A stretch of DNA of 64,000 bases from Ornithodoros turicata (taxonomy: Eukaryota; Arthropoda; Arachnida; Ixodida; Argasidae). The first letter of the stretch is position 1, and every line of letters starts with the position of its first letter. The translations under genes and the position numbers were made by a program. Below the pieces are notes generated by a model. The model saw only the letters and a program-made list of their open reading frames with translations, was not told the origin of the DNA and ran no database searches. Shown one piece after another: positions 35,653 through 46,046 of this stretch. Location of the stretch: NCBI RefSeq assembly GCF_037126465.1, contig NC_088203.1, positions 99,324,668-99,388,667 of the forward strand. Reading direction: 5' to 3'.

Positions 35653-36295
35653 GTTTTGAGAGTGATGTAGCAGGTAGAACTTCGCAATCTTTTTGGTACA
35701 ACATATGCGACAACTATTACCTCCTGAAAGGTATCACTGCTCCACCCTTTTTTCCAAGAGTGATACTACGAGTATATAGCAGTCCACACGTGAGCACGAC
35801 GCAATGTCTATCGCTTCCTCTGTTTGCCAATTCCACCATGGAATATACAGCAGACGAAAAATTGTGATACTGTTGCGGTCTAACAGGCCATGCTGAACGA
35901 GCAAAGAATACGAGGATAAGACCCAAAGTGCAGGATAATTGGTGAAACATGATGAACAGTAACTCCCTGACATAGCGAACACACAGACAACCACAAGACA
36001 AGAAATTAACGAATTCTCGAGAATTTGTTGTGGTTGTCCGTACGGTTCCTCTGTCTCGTGGTTACGTTTCGTCGTGAGCGGGCAAGCAGGCTGAGCCCAA
36101 ACACATACGAGTACATGCGCGCTTGGTACTGATGACCACAGGCAGAACAGGCAAAACAGAAATAAGGGTTGAAACAATTTTTGTTTAGTTTTGTAGTTCT
36201 GGCTACAAGTTCTATTCTGGTACGTTTCTTGTTACAGTGGCGATCACTTTCGTAGAGGAGTATATACTTGAGGGGTCACCTGCATTGGGTTCTAT

Positions 36296-36490
36296 AAACG
36301 TAACTTCACCGCATAACACTCTGTGTGCCAATCATTGCTTCGAATGATAGGGTTGTCGCTTCTGATTTGAAGAGAGAGGGGGCGTACGACCTCTTGTGTC
36401 AATTTGCATATATGATAATTGTAACAAAAGGCGTACGCCTTCCTTCTCTCTTCGAATCAGCAGCGAAAACGATAACCCCTATCATTCGTG
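36296..36490. mobile_element. GGCGTACGCC MITE, CGCTTCTGATTTGAAGAG subfamily
   Basis: Arms GTCGCTTCTGATTTGAAGAG...GGGGGCGTACGAC and inverse; same subfamily as 57985-58165. Confidence 0.7.
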
Positions 36491-36514
36491 CACTGTAAAA
36501 TCATTCGTAAAAAT

Positions 36515-36755
36515 GAATTACAGCACGTAGAACGCTCCAGCCAACCATCATCCTGAGTGACACCGTTCTTTTCCCTGATTCGCTGAAAATGAGGGATGCG
36601 GGGAGGGGGGGGGGGGTACGCCATTTTTGTGGCATCATGCAGTTCATAATTGATACAACAGTGGCGTACGCCCCAATTTCCATCAAATTAAGGGAGAGAA
36701 CGTTGTCATTCGGGATGATGGTTGGCTATGAGCGCGCTATGTGGTGAAGCCTATG
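36515..36755. mobile_element. GGCGTACGCC MITE, unit 3
   Basis: Counterpart of 23880-24080, with a longer right arm (CATTCGGGATGATGGTTGGC). Confidence 0.7.
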
Positions 36756-37301
36756 CCTCACCTTAAACTCATTAACTCTCTTGTCCCCTCCCCTCTTTTT
36801 GTTTTTTTTGTTTTGTTTTTGCTATAGTCGTGGCCAGCAGCGGCAAGCTATTTCGAACCCCCCCCCCCCCCTCCCCTCTGTTTTTAGAGTGTAGCAATGG
36901 TCGGCGCAGAGCGTGCTATGTGGTGAGTTCGCTTTAGGCTTCACCACTATGGGCCAAGGCGACAGCCCTGATAGCCAGAACAGCTCCACATCACCTAAAT
37001 CTCTCTACGCGTGGTCATCACCTGGTAAGTGACGTGGCCAGACGAGTATGATCACTAACAATGCTACGGTGGTCGGTCCGTAAATTAATTTCTCCACCTG
37101 AGGATTCTTTAGGGTGCCCCGAAGTCTCCGCGCGGCAACTGTCATGTCACGGCGATGAACACTGGAGGGATGCCATCTCAGAATGCGTAATGAAGAAGTC
37201 ATTTGAGTTTGAGTTTAAATGAAATTTTCACCGATTGGTCGACGGCAACGCCTGGGTGTGCGTCTGCATTTGTCTGCAAGAGAAGGAATGTCGCATATAA
37301 C

Positions 37302-37585
37302 TAGGATTCCGCGTTTACGGTTTTATTTTTGGGAGGATTCGGCGTATGTTTTTCGGTTTTATTGATTTTCACGAAATGAGCGTTTCTTCGATGTTTTTCC
37401 TGACGTGTACGTGGCTTACCCGACACTTATCGGCGAATAGAAATCCGCACGACGCTCGTTGAACATGGCGTTGTTCGCAGCAGTGGCGTTTTACGACTAA
37501 CGAAAAAGTAAGCGGAATGACGGAAAATTTACCCAGCGTATGTTTTTTGGTGTTTTTCGATTAAAACCTAAAACGCAGAACCCTA
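37302..37585. mobile_element. TAGGATTCCGCG element, unit 3 only
   Basis: Same family as 30795-31225; flanks CATATAAC / CATGCAAC (two mismatches); units 1 and 2 lack it. Confidence 0.75.
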
Positions 37586-38046
37586 CATGCAACTTCGTAG
37601 ACAACGGCGGAATTGGCAGCCATACTGTGCAGTATGTGGCCGGCCGCACGCCAGCTGCCTGTGCATGGGTCATATATATTGCGATTCAAGAGCCGGTCTC
37701 CAAGCCACAACATTATTCTTGGAAAGTGGCAGTATATGGCGCCAATACGATACGGAACATTCTGATCGCATACAAGAAAGCAGTAGATGCATGCTGACCA
37801 CGACATACCAGCGCAGTCGATTCCTGGACATACGGGCATACCCCGCGGGGTAACGAAGCTGCAGATGAGATAGCAGATATAAGGGCACCTATCCTCAATG
37901 GAACACCTGGTGACACATTCGAAGTCAGGTGTGAAAAACGTGTTGAAATTGCTGACAGAAGACATATGCAGGAGGCAATCAGGTTACAAGCTCACAGCGC
38001 ACAGACGCACATCGCATTGCATCGGTTTCGCATGAATGTCGGACAG

Positions 38047-38632
38047 GGGTGTAGTTCGTTACCGGGACCACTCGTTTTTAAAAATTTGTGAAAGCGTTTG
38101 AATGGTAAATATTGCATAGAAGTTAAAGAAGATCATATACTGAATCTTAAAAGGTAAGAATTATAAAATTCTGTGGACTAGAAGTTTTTTTTATAGGCAT
38201 TTCAACAACCCCATCTGATTCACTTTTAGCACAGGAGAAACACGGAAATGCTAAGCCTAAAGGATTCGAAACTTGCAAGAGAATTGGGCTAAATCGCCTC
38301 ACTTTAGTGAGGTTGGGTCAAGTTAGGTTCTACAGATTGGGGGGGGGGTCTGGGGGGGTCTGGGGGGGGGCGCCTTCCCAGGCACGCAGTAGGCGGTGCG
38401 GGCGTCGAGACTGTGCCTCGGGTTAGGTCAGAAGGTCCTCACCCAAGATGGCGGAGCGCCATCAAGAAACGGGCGATAAAATTTAATTTTTATACGTTTC
38501 ACGCAATATACGAGGGTCATTCCCGTTTAATTTCGTTCCTAATTTGCTCCTGCTTCAGATAAAAACATATCATTTACCTAGTTATCTTCTTTCTTTACAA
38601 AAACGCAGTGGTCCCGGTAACGAACTACATCC
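38047..38632. mobile_element. TIR element with GTAGTTCGTTACCGGGACC ends
   Basis: Inverted ends TGTAGTTCGTTACCGGGACC / GGTCCCGGTAACGAACTACA, splitting the LINE relic of unit 3. Possible 8-bp flanks are imperfect. Interior holds long G runs (38338-38370). Confidence 0.65.
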
Positions 38633-38869
38633 GTCGACAGTTTATCCACAAAGTCGGCAGGGCTATAGCTCCGCAAACTGTTGTGTGCAACAGTGGAAAA
38701 CACGGAGCACGTCCTCGTGAAAACTGCACCACAGCTACACTGAAGTCTGCTCTAATCCGCTTGGAGAATTGAACCTTTGATACAGCCAAGGTGCTGGGCG
38801 TATATGGGAACCCAAGAAGAGAAATGCAGCGTTATCAGCACTTGTCAACTTCATAGTGAGCAGTGATAT

Positions 38870-40121
38870 CGAAACTGTATTTTAGAACCGCGTGCTAGGC
38901 ATTCCGCACGTTCACGTTACCGCCAACATCGTCTTCTCCTATACGGTAGCGCATCGCTGGAATCAGGATCTCGGACTTCTGACCAAGGTACTTGACCAAT
39001 GTGACTTGACCAAGGTACTTCTTCAGTTCCTGCAGGTCTCTGGTCTCCTGGGTGAACTGTGAACAATTCCGTACTTGTTTGTTTTTCTGTTTTTTTTTCT
39101 TTACTGGGAATAGCAAGTCGCCATAGCGCGGGCTAACAATTCATTTCTTTTTTGCGTAGTAAACATATACCCCCCCCCCCCCCCCCCTGTTCCAGGTTTA
39201 GTTTGTCGCGATTCCTTTCACTTCTAGGGTATGTATATATGAAAGTGCGTATGCAGTCCGGGGAGAGGGAGGAGTGATGTTTGTCTTACTTTTACTTTAA
39301 TTTACTTTACTTTTTCATTTTCCTTTTTCCTTTCTGTGAGGTTCATTATAATTTAGGGGTTCATTGTGAGTACAACAACAACAACAATACACACACACAC
39401 ATACATATATATAAAAATAGCATGATAATGCAACAATTGATGCTGAAGATGCTTCGGAGTAGCGGAATTCATCATGTGACGAAGTCAATTTCTCCCTTTT
39501 TTTTTCATTCAACCTCAACCTCAAACGTGAATGTAAAAAAACAAAAAAGATGATGATATATTTACCATAGGTTACTCCAGCTAGGTTAGGTATAGATTAC
39601 ATACACACCAGTAAACGTAAACAAGATTAAATATATCACCCCGTTTACTTAATTCTTAAAAAAAAAGGTCACAAGCACATGTGAAGGTTCGAAACCTATA
39701 TACAGGAAAAGAAAGTATGATCGTGAGCAGACAATAAATGCACAAGACACTTCGAAGACAACTTGTTTCAGGGTGTTTTGATCCCATCCGGTGTTATACA
39801 GACCAAAGCTTACTATCATTTGCTTTGCGAACACGTTATAGTACTGCTGACAACCGGTTCTTCTTCTCCCATGAAAACATCCTTCCAAATGTTTTCGGTG
39901 TGATCGTAGAGCATATTTTCACGCAGAAGGTGTGAAAATACCTTACATATCTTACGTATTATGTTACGTGTCTAACACCCTTACATATCTAACGTATTAT
40001 AATAAAAATTATTTTTATAGCATGCAGCCACTTCATAGAGGAGTAGAACGGTTCGCCAGGTTTGAGCTTCGACCGATCGGAAGAATAACCCTAACCAAGT
40101 GATCTGCTGACCTGACTTTTT
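38870..40121. other. AT-rich spacer with one LINE 3' end
   Basis: Apart from 39107-39190, only simple sequence such as (ACA)n and (CA)n at 39371-39402. Confidence 0.45.
39107..39190 (+). mobile_element. LINE 3' end with poly(C) tail
   Basis: Matches the last part of the 27195-28230 element's 3' UTR (GGGAATAGCAAG..., then AAACATAT and a run of C, about 39171-39187). Confidence 0.6.
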
Positions 40122-40123
40122 TA

Positions 40124-40992
40124 CACTGTAACCGTTTTCACACCTTTACGCAGGTGTAATAATGTGCCATGGCGCACGCCTTTTTAGGTATAATTTTGGT
40201 AATTTCATAATGGAGTACGGTTTAGCAGCGTTGTCTGTTCTCCAAAAATTCAATCCTTGAAAATCCCAAGTTTGTTGAAGAGCATTAGCACGTATTTACG
40301 ATATATAACACATAATGAAAGCAATATCTGTGCTGTCAACTCATCCCTTGTACACTCTAAGAAAAAAAAAGGAGTAAAACGGGGAGTAATTGCAGCTTCC
40401 ACTCCCATAGTCTGCAATAACTCCCCATTTTAGTCCCCTAACCCAACATTTAGTCCCGACATTTACTCCCCAGGACTGCAAATTGTCACTAAACTTCGCG
40501 AATGGTCTCCTGAATGCAACAGTCTACGTAAATATGTGCCCTTGGTCAATTTGAACGACATAAGGCTGTATAACTCAGACAACGTAGCAATTTTCCAGCC
40601 ACACAGAGTAAGAAACAGTTAGCGCATCTTTCTTCGCAAATTGTGCCCTAGTATGGCGCAAGATTTTATATCACTCGATATATCACGGTTGACAGTTTGC
40701 TTCAAAGTGTTTTCATGCATGCGCACCAATTATGTACCTGGGACTCTTACAACAGCGCGTGAAGTGCGGTCTTCACTCTGTGACATTCATTTACTCCCGT
40801 GCATTTACTCCCAAAAGGGACTATTTTTTGTGGCAATGCAATTACTCCCCAAAAGGAGTAAAAGTACTCCTTTTTTTCTTAGAGTGTAATGCTTTCTGAA
40901 TTTGGTAAAATATTACCTTGGAAGTGCAATGTTAGGCAAACAGATTTAATGTGCACTGCTCACACCTTTAAAGATGCGACACAGTTTAAGTG
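40124..40992. mobile_element. Relative of the 29103 element, with a nested MITE
   Basis: Left end CACTGTAACCGTTTTCACAC and right end ACACAGTTTAAGTG with TA on both sides (40122-40123, 40993-40994). The left arm shares ATGGCGCACGCCTTTTTAGG with the 29103 element. A second MITE sits inside it. Confidence 0.6.
40353..40886. mobile_element. CACTCTAAGAAAA MITE with GGAGTAA arms
   Basis: Ends CACTCTAAGAAAAAAAAAGG and CCTTTTTTTCTTAGAGTG with TA flanks (40351-40352, 40887-40888). Arms carry repeated ACTCCCC / GGGGAGT. No coding capacity recognised. Confidence 0.75.
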
Positions 40993-41296
40993 TACCCGGC
41001 AGCTCATTAACTAACAATACAAGTAAGACACATACTAAAGGAACAATAAAAACAGAGTACAAGCTCAGAAACATGAGCATATTGCGCAGTTAAAAATGCA
41101 AATTAAACAACATGTGGCACATCAGATACTCTCTGGCTTGTAATCGAAGTCAAGATGTCACTGGGGCCGCGGTGCGACGCAACGTCGAAGAAACCGGGGT
41201 AGCTTATCGTGGGATCGTGATCGTCCAGCGTGTGAGCGGATAGGGGCATCGAACGGGAGTGTGTCGTGCACGCCCTACGAATTCTTGCAGACGGGG

Positions 41297-41303
41297 TATA
41301 AAA
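41297..41303 (+). promoter_or_regulatory. TATA box of gene 4
   Basis: TATAAAA 78 bp before the ATG. The CACGTG motif of the three array promoters is absent near this box, so control may differ. Confidence 0.7.
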
Positions 41304-41374
41304 GGAGTGAAGTACCACACGGAAGGCATCAGTCCTCTACTGTCCTCTACAGAAGCAGCATCACAGCAACAAAC

Positions 41375-42232
41375 ATGAAGGTTCTGGTAAGGGACGCCTT
41401 TGTCTGAGAGTGGTACAGAGCCTATAGCTTCCGGAACAAGGCAGGGTTGCCTCTTTTTATGGTTGTCGCTAAATGGAACGAGAGCTATACTCTATGATGC
41501 AAAATAAGGGTCAATGCTGTCAATGCTGGGAAAGCAACACTCCCTGAAAGTTCGTTGCTTCTGTGGCTGTAATAACAGCTCTGACGCACATTTTGTGCTG
41601 CATCCGCAAAGAAAGGCGGTAACAGGCAAGGTTACCACCCTTTTACACCCTTTATCAGACGCTACGTGACATAATTGGTAGCTATAGAAGTTACCATTTT
41701 TTCATACCCTTTTTTCTGAGAGTGCATGAGCACAGTGGTCGATCTGCGGATTGAGGATTCTTTAACGTGAATTGAAATAGAAAACATCAATAGGCATATT
41801 TCTTTCAAAGTGCAATTTACTGACTGCATTCGAAGCTGAATGTTTCCTTCATTCCACAAAATCACGCAGTAAAATAGGCATTTGTTTTATTTCTAGTGCA
41901 TCTTCGCCATCCTCGTCGTCGCTGTCAGCGCAGGAGGTTACGGTGGATACGGCGGATTCGGAGGATACGGTCTTGGTGGATATGGAGGCTACGGTCTCGG
42001 AGGAGGATTTGGCAAGGGCTTCGGCGGCTATGGTCTTGGTGGCTTCGGCGGAGGCTACGGCGGCGGCTACGGCGGATTTGGCGGCAAAGGCTTCGGCGGC
42101 TATGGTCTTGGTGGAGGCTATGGCGGCTTCGGCGGCTTCGGCAAGGGCTTCGGCGGCTATGGTCTCGGTGGAGGCTACGGCGGCGGCTACGGCGGTTATG
42201 GAGGCTATGGCGGCTTCGGCAAGGGCTACTAA
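41375..42232 (+). CDS. Diverged secreted glycine-rich repeat protein (gene 4)
   Basis: Exons 41375-41386 (MKVL) and 41897-42232, intron 41387-41896 (donor gtaag, acceptor tttctag), phase 0; 115 residues. Signal peptide is MKVLCIFAILVVAVSA (1-16). The mature part has GYGLGG, GGGYGGGYGG and GFGKGFGGYGLGG blocks and ends GFGKGY, with a tandem TAA TAA stop. It shares the 4-codon first exon, intron phase and C(I) start of exon 2 with the three array copies, so it is a paralogue, but its repeat order and all non-coding flanks differ. A TATA box lies 78 bp upstream of the ATG and AATAAA about 60 bp downstream of the stop. The 510-bp intron holds a MITE half (41627-41728) and, at 41733-41775, a SINE-body fragment. 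Likely cuticle or cement type; unproven. Confidence 0.88.
41627..41728 (-). mobile_element. Half of a GGTGGTAA MITE in the intron of gene 4
   Basis: Reads GGTTACCACCCTTTTACACC to CCCTTTTTTCTGAGAGTG; the other half is missing. Confidence 0.55.
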
Positions 42233-42293
42233 TAAGCCACTACACCAAAGAAACCACCAGTCACACCTTTGTGCGACATGTAAATTTTCTGTC

Positions 42294-42299
42294 AATAAA
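42294..42299 (+). terminator. Poly(A) signal, gene 4
   Basis: AATAAA 62 bp after the stop codon. Confidence 0.7.
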
Positions 42300-42493
42300 A
42301 CAACTATAGATAATACACACACTCTAGGAGTCGTCTCAATGCAGGAAAGACCTACGTCGCCCTCACAAGTATCTTACAACTTTTGTTACGAAGAATACCC
42401 TGAAGAATACTTCGTACGCAATATGGTTTATGTAAACCAAGTTGATATTACGATTCACAGCGAAACTATTATCCCGTTGTATAGGTCGGTATA

Positions 42494-43953
42494 CAGGGTG
42501 TCTTTCTTTTTCGATACATATTTTTCATTGAAAAAAAATAGAAGGGCTGTAGCATTCAACACGTCCTCATCGACTGCCCTCTATACAGCTCGGAGAGAGC
42601 ACTGCTCCAGTCCCAACTGACCCGTCTCAACAACAATCCGCTCAGCCTTGCAGCAATCTTAGGTCCTTGGTCTAACCCTGTGCAGCAACTGTCAATGCCT
42701 GCACTCATTCTATGTGTTCCTGACGTCTTCTAACCTACTTGAACTCCTATGACCTCAGAGCTGTTGCCATGAATGCGGAGATGTGTTCTTCACTGCATTT
42801 CATCTCCGGTAGCCGAACTATCCCTATCTGAACTACTATCCCATCAGTTACGACGCACCCACGTGTGTGATATGTCATTTGCGTCTGTCATGTGTGTGTG
42901 TGCGAGTGTGCATGCCTCATCTTTTTCATCGTCATCCCACTCATATATTAACCCACAGGCACTGAGGTATGGTACCGCAATTGTTGCGGTGAATCACCTC
43001 ATCCCATAATCATTCATGTAGTAGTTGTTGTTGTTCTATCACCTCTGAGCCGACGGACGTTCTTGGCCATATGTTGATCAACCGTCAAATGTCTAATTAC
43101 CTAAAAATTGTTAATTAACTTTTTAATTATAAAAGCTACGAAGTTATCCCAATGAGAACATTCATCTCAGAGACAATTTCTTTTTCCTTCCGTGTCTCCG
43201 GTTCCAGCCTTCGGTATGCACCAGCTTGTCTGCGCCTTCTCATTTCTGTCGAGAACATCTGTTCCTTTCGGTGACCTGATATCGTAGCCACTTTCAGAAC
43301 AAAAATCCGTTCGGTAGATGGTCCGCAAAAAATTCGCGAAGGAACACCCTTTTTTTTTTTTTGTTCATTGCGCATCTTCGGAGACGCGTCTTTCCTTCAC
43401 CCCCAATGTGCGATGGTGAAGGAGCACAGTGCCGCCTCATGCGTCGAAGATGAGCTTTAACTTGCGGAAACAAAACAAAAACAAATGTATCGGGTGACAC
43501 TATCGGAACTGCCCTTGTCTTGGTTGCATTTTCTGTTTTCTTTTAATCTTTTTCCAGGACGCAAGAGGCAACAGTGTGCTCTTTCATCCTCTCACATTGG
43601 GGGTGAAGGAAAGACGGGTCTCTGAAGATGCGCAATGAACAACAACAACAACAACAACAAAAAAAGGTGTTCCTTCACGAATTTTTTGCGGACGATCTAC
43701 CGAACGGATTTCTGTTCTGAAAACGGCTATGATATCAGGTCACCGAAAGGAACAGATGTTCTCATTGGGACAACTTCGTAGCTTTTATAATTAAAAAGTT
43801 AATTAACGATTTTTTGGTAATTAGTCATTTGACGGTTGAGCAACGTATGGCCAAGAACGTCCGCCGGCACAAAGATGATAGAAGTGAAAACAGCATGTCT
43901 ATAGCCCTTATAGTTTTTTTTAATGAAAAATCTGTATAAAAAAAGACACCCTG
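42494..43953. mobile_element. 1.46-kb palindromic element, CAGGGTGTCTTTC ends
   Basis: Ends CAGGGTGTCTTTCTTTTTCG / AAAAAAAGACACCCTG, TA flanks (42492-42493, 43954-43955). Carries a LINE 3' fragment (42557-43035) and the same palindromic core as the 34593 element (about 43110-43805). Confidence 0.75.
42557..43035 (+). mobile_element. LINE 3' fragment inside a palindromic MITE
   Basis: Opens with HVLIDCPLYSSERALLQSQL and RLNNNPLSLAAILGPW, the usual C-terminal Cys/His tail of RNase H LINEs, stop at 42730-42732, then about 300 bp of 3' UTR. It lies just inside the left end of the 42494-43953 element. Confidence 0.65.
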
Positions 43954-43983
43954 TATGTGCGAAAAAATTGAGAGAGCCACATA

Positions 43984-44854
43984 CAGGGTGTCCCGAAAAA
44001 CGTGTCATTGAATTATAATAAAAATACTACGCCACCTAGAATCATGCGGTCAACAGCATTTGTTCTTATTTTTGCCACCTCTTAATGTGAATGTCATGTA
44101 CTCCAAGTTTAATTATGTAAATATTCGCGAACTGAACTCGGCAATTTGCCAAGTAAAGGTCACTTTTTTACCCCACCAATATGAAGAGCGTGCCAAATTC
44201 ACTCAAATTCATGATGATTCACAGTGATATTCACGAGCTATCCCATCGGAAGAAATAGCCGAATATCATGCTTTTCGGAGCACGGACCATAGCGGGCGAT
44301 GACTTTTTGAGCGCAATCGCTCTCAATGCGACGAAAGGAGGTTCCGAAGCCAGCCCACAGAGTGATAGTAGAAAAAGTAACAGTTCCTAAAATTGGGAGA
44401 GGGAAAGCATTATCCCAGCGAAAGCCGGACGTGATAAGCCGTGCCTGTTTTATCTCTTTCTGCGATGTCGAGGAGGGCTGGGTTTCCAACCTCCTTTCGT
44501 CGGACTAACAAAGATTGCGCTAAAAAATTCATCGTGCGCTGTTCTGTGCGACCTCCGTAGAGCAAGATGTTCGGCTATTTTTTCCGATGGGATAGCTCCT
44601 GAATATCCCTGTCAATTATCATTAATTTGACTAAATTAGACACGCTCTTCACATTGGTGGGGTGAAAAAGTGACCTTTACTATGCAAATTTCCGACTTAA
44701 GCTCGCAACAATTTACATAATTAAACTTACGTTACACGACATTCACATGAGGAGGTGGCAAAAACCCATTAAGAACAAATGCCATTGACCGCATGACTCT
44801 AGGTGGTGTAGTGTTTTTATTATAATTCAATGGCACGTTTTCTGGGACACCCTG
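43984..44854. mobile_element. 871-bp palindromic element, CAGGGTGTCCCGA ends
   Basis: Same family as 24612-25484 (arms AAAACGTGTCATTGAATTA...), TA flanks (43982-43983, 44855-44856). Confidence 0.8.
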
Positions 44855-45824
44855 TATAATGGCCACATTAGAAGAATAGGCCGACATGATGATGAAACCG
44901 ACACATCCGGAGCCGGATATCAATCTCAATCTTTATTTTGTGTGCCCTTGAACAACCGAAGCAGATCGTCATGAATCACTACCCGTTTTTTCTTTATCGC
45001 ATCGCTATCACCGTCACGACTATGTCATCGCAACTCCGTAACTTCCCGACAGGTGTCGCGCGTACAGTATTTCAAAGGATGGAAGCTGAGAAGTAGCAAA
45101 CGATTTGTTTTGGGCGCCCGCTCTGCACACAGAGCAAGTACAGCAGCTAGCACACTGACAGGCAGTGCTCGAGACGTGGTATATCGCCCAAGGTATCCTA
45201 TCCTAAGCACATGCACCCCAGCCTTCTCATTAACTGATTTTACTCACCGTAACAGCACAATGTGATGACGCAATGTGTTGATACTGAAGAGCAAAAAAAA
45301 AAAAAAAATAAGTGAAGTGCAAAACGAATAAAAAAATTACAAGACGGTTACGACTCGTGTAACGCGATCTCGGGAAAGTCTGCGCTATACAGCTGACGTT
45401 CTCAGATTAGGGAAGAAAGAGAGGGAGGTACGTCGCAAGTCTTAATTCTTCATAATTTACGGAAATACATCAGGAACATCGAAGTTTGAACATTATCATC
45501 GAGCGCTCAAAATATCACCGGCGAAAGCTTCAAGATCTGTTGCATAACGTAGACGAGGACGACGGGCCACCATGTGCATGGGAGATCAGAATGAGCGCGC
45601 GGCTCCTGGCTCGGGTTTTTGGGTTCTGGTCACTTGTCGATTAAAGGTTGCAGGAGTCGGTCACCGTGAGCTTCGGTACGTCTGGCTCATTTACGTAACA
45701 ACATCTGCTGGACCAGAGGTATTTACAGTGCAGCACAAATATAATGAGAGAAGTGATGTTCTGAGGCTGGAACAACATAGAAGGGACAAATACATACAAA
45801 GCCTTAAATTGCCTAAGAAATTAA

Positions 45825-46046
45825 CGATGAAAGATGAAAGTCACTGAAAAGGTTAGCCAGCTGCAGGAATCGAACCCACATCTTCTGGATTACCGGTCCA
45901 GGGCTCTACCAATTGAGGACCTTGGAAGTCACTATGGAGGCGTGTTAGCTTAGCTCAATTGGTAGAGCGCTGGACCGGTAATCCAGAAGATGTGGGTTCG
46001 AGTCCCACAGCTGGCTAACCTTTTCAGTGACTTTCATCTTTCATCG
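45825..46046. repeat. 222-bp palindrome of two tRNA-Thr-like sequences
   Basis: Left arm 45825-45918 and right arm 45955-46046 are inverted copies: CGATGAAAGATGAAAGTCAC, AAAAGGTTAGCCAGCTG, then a tRNA-like stretch. The spacer (about 45919-45954) contains AAGTCACT. Confidence 0.85.
45945..46017 (+). tRNA. tRNA-Thr(GGT)-like sequence, possibly mobile-element derived
   Basis: All four arms pair: acceptor GTTAGCT/AGCTGGC (two G-T), D-stem GCTC/GAGC with loop AATTGGTA, anticodon stem CTGGA/TCCAG with loop CCGGTAA (anticodon GGT), T-arm GTGGG-TTCGAGT-CCCAC; 73 nt with a 5-nt variable loop. Oddities: C instead of U before the anticodon, and placement in a palindrome with a decayed mirror copy at 45861-45927 on the other strand. 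A working tRNA gene is therefore doubtful. Confidence 0.55.

Larger units (their letters stand above)
34428..35762 (+). mobile_element. CACTCT...GGTGGTAA MITE, unit 3, split by a palindrome
   Basis: Same left site and orientation as the unit 2 copy; expanded by the 880-bp insertion at 34593-35472 and a C-tailed SINE fragment at 35590-35652. The DNA to its right is unlike units 1 and 2, so unit 3 was rearranged at this edge. Confidence 0.7.
20838..37770 (+). repeat. Tandem triplication carrying genes 1-3
   Basis: Three head-to-tail units, roughly 20838-25484, 25490-32115 and 32115-37770. Each runs from the gene through a downstream GC-rich stretch, a CACTCT-ended MITE, a SINE, GGCGTACGCC MITEs and a decayed LINE RNase H relic; the join to the next unit lies inside that relic. 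Unit lengths differ because different elements inserted after duplication. Unit 3 has unrelated DNA at about 35763-36290. Homology is seen by eye along coding, intron, promoter and intergenic parts; percent identity was not computed. Confidence 0.8.
37200..38870 (+). pseudogene. Decayed LINE RNase H relic, unit 3, longest copy
   Basis: Continues past the point where units 1 and 2 break off. At about 37820-37900 one frame reads a GHT...RGNEAADEIAD block (fourth RNase H motif), and about 38690-38820 shows an EHVLVKTA / Cys-rich tail like LINE C-termini. It is interrupted by two elements, 37302-37585 and about 38047-38632. The shared relic shows the array junction lies inside this old LINE. Confidence 0.6.

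Noticed and set aside
41849..42322. Ala-rich minus-strand frame opposite gene 4
   Set aside because: Antisense shadow of the Gly-rich repeat exon.
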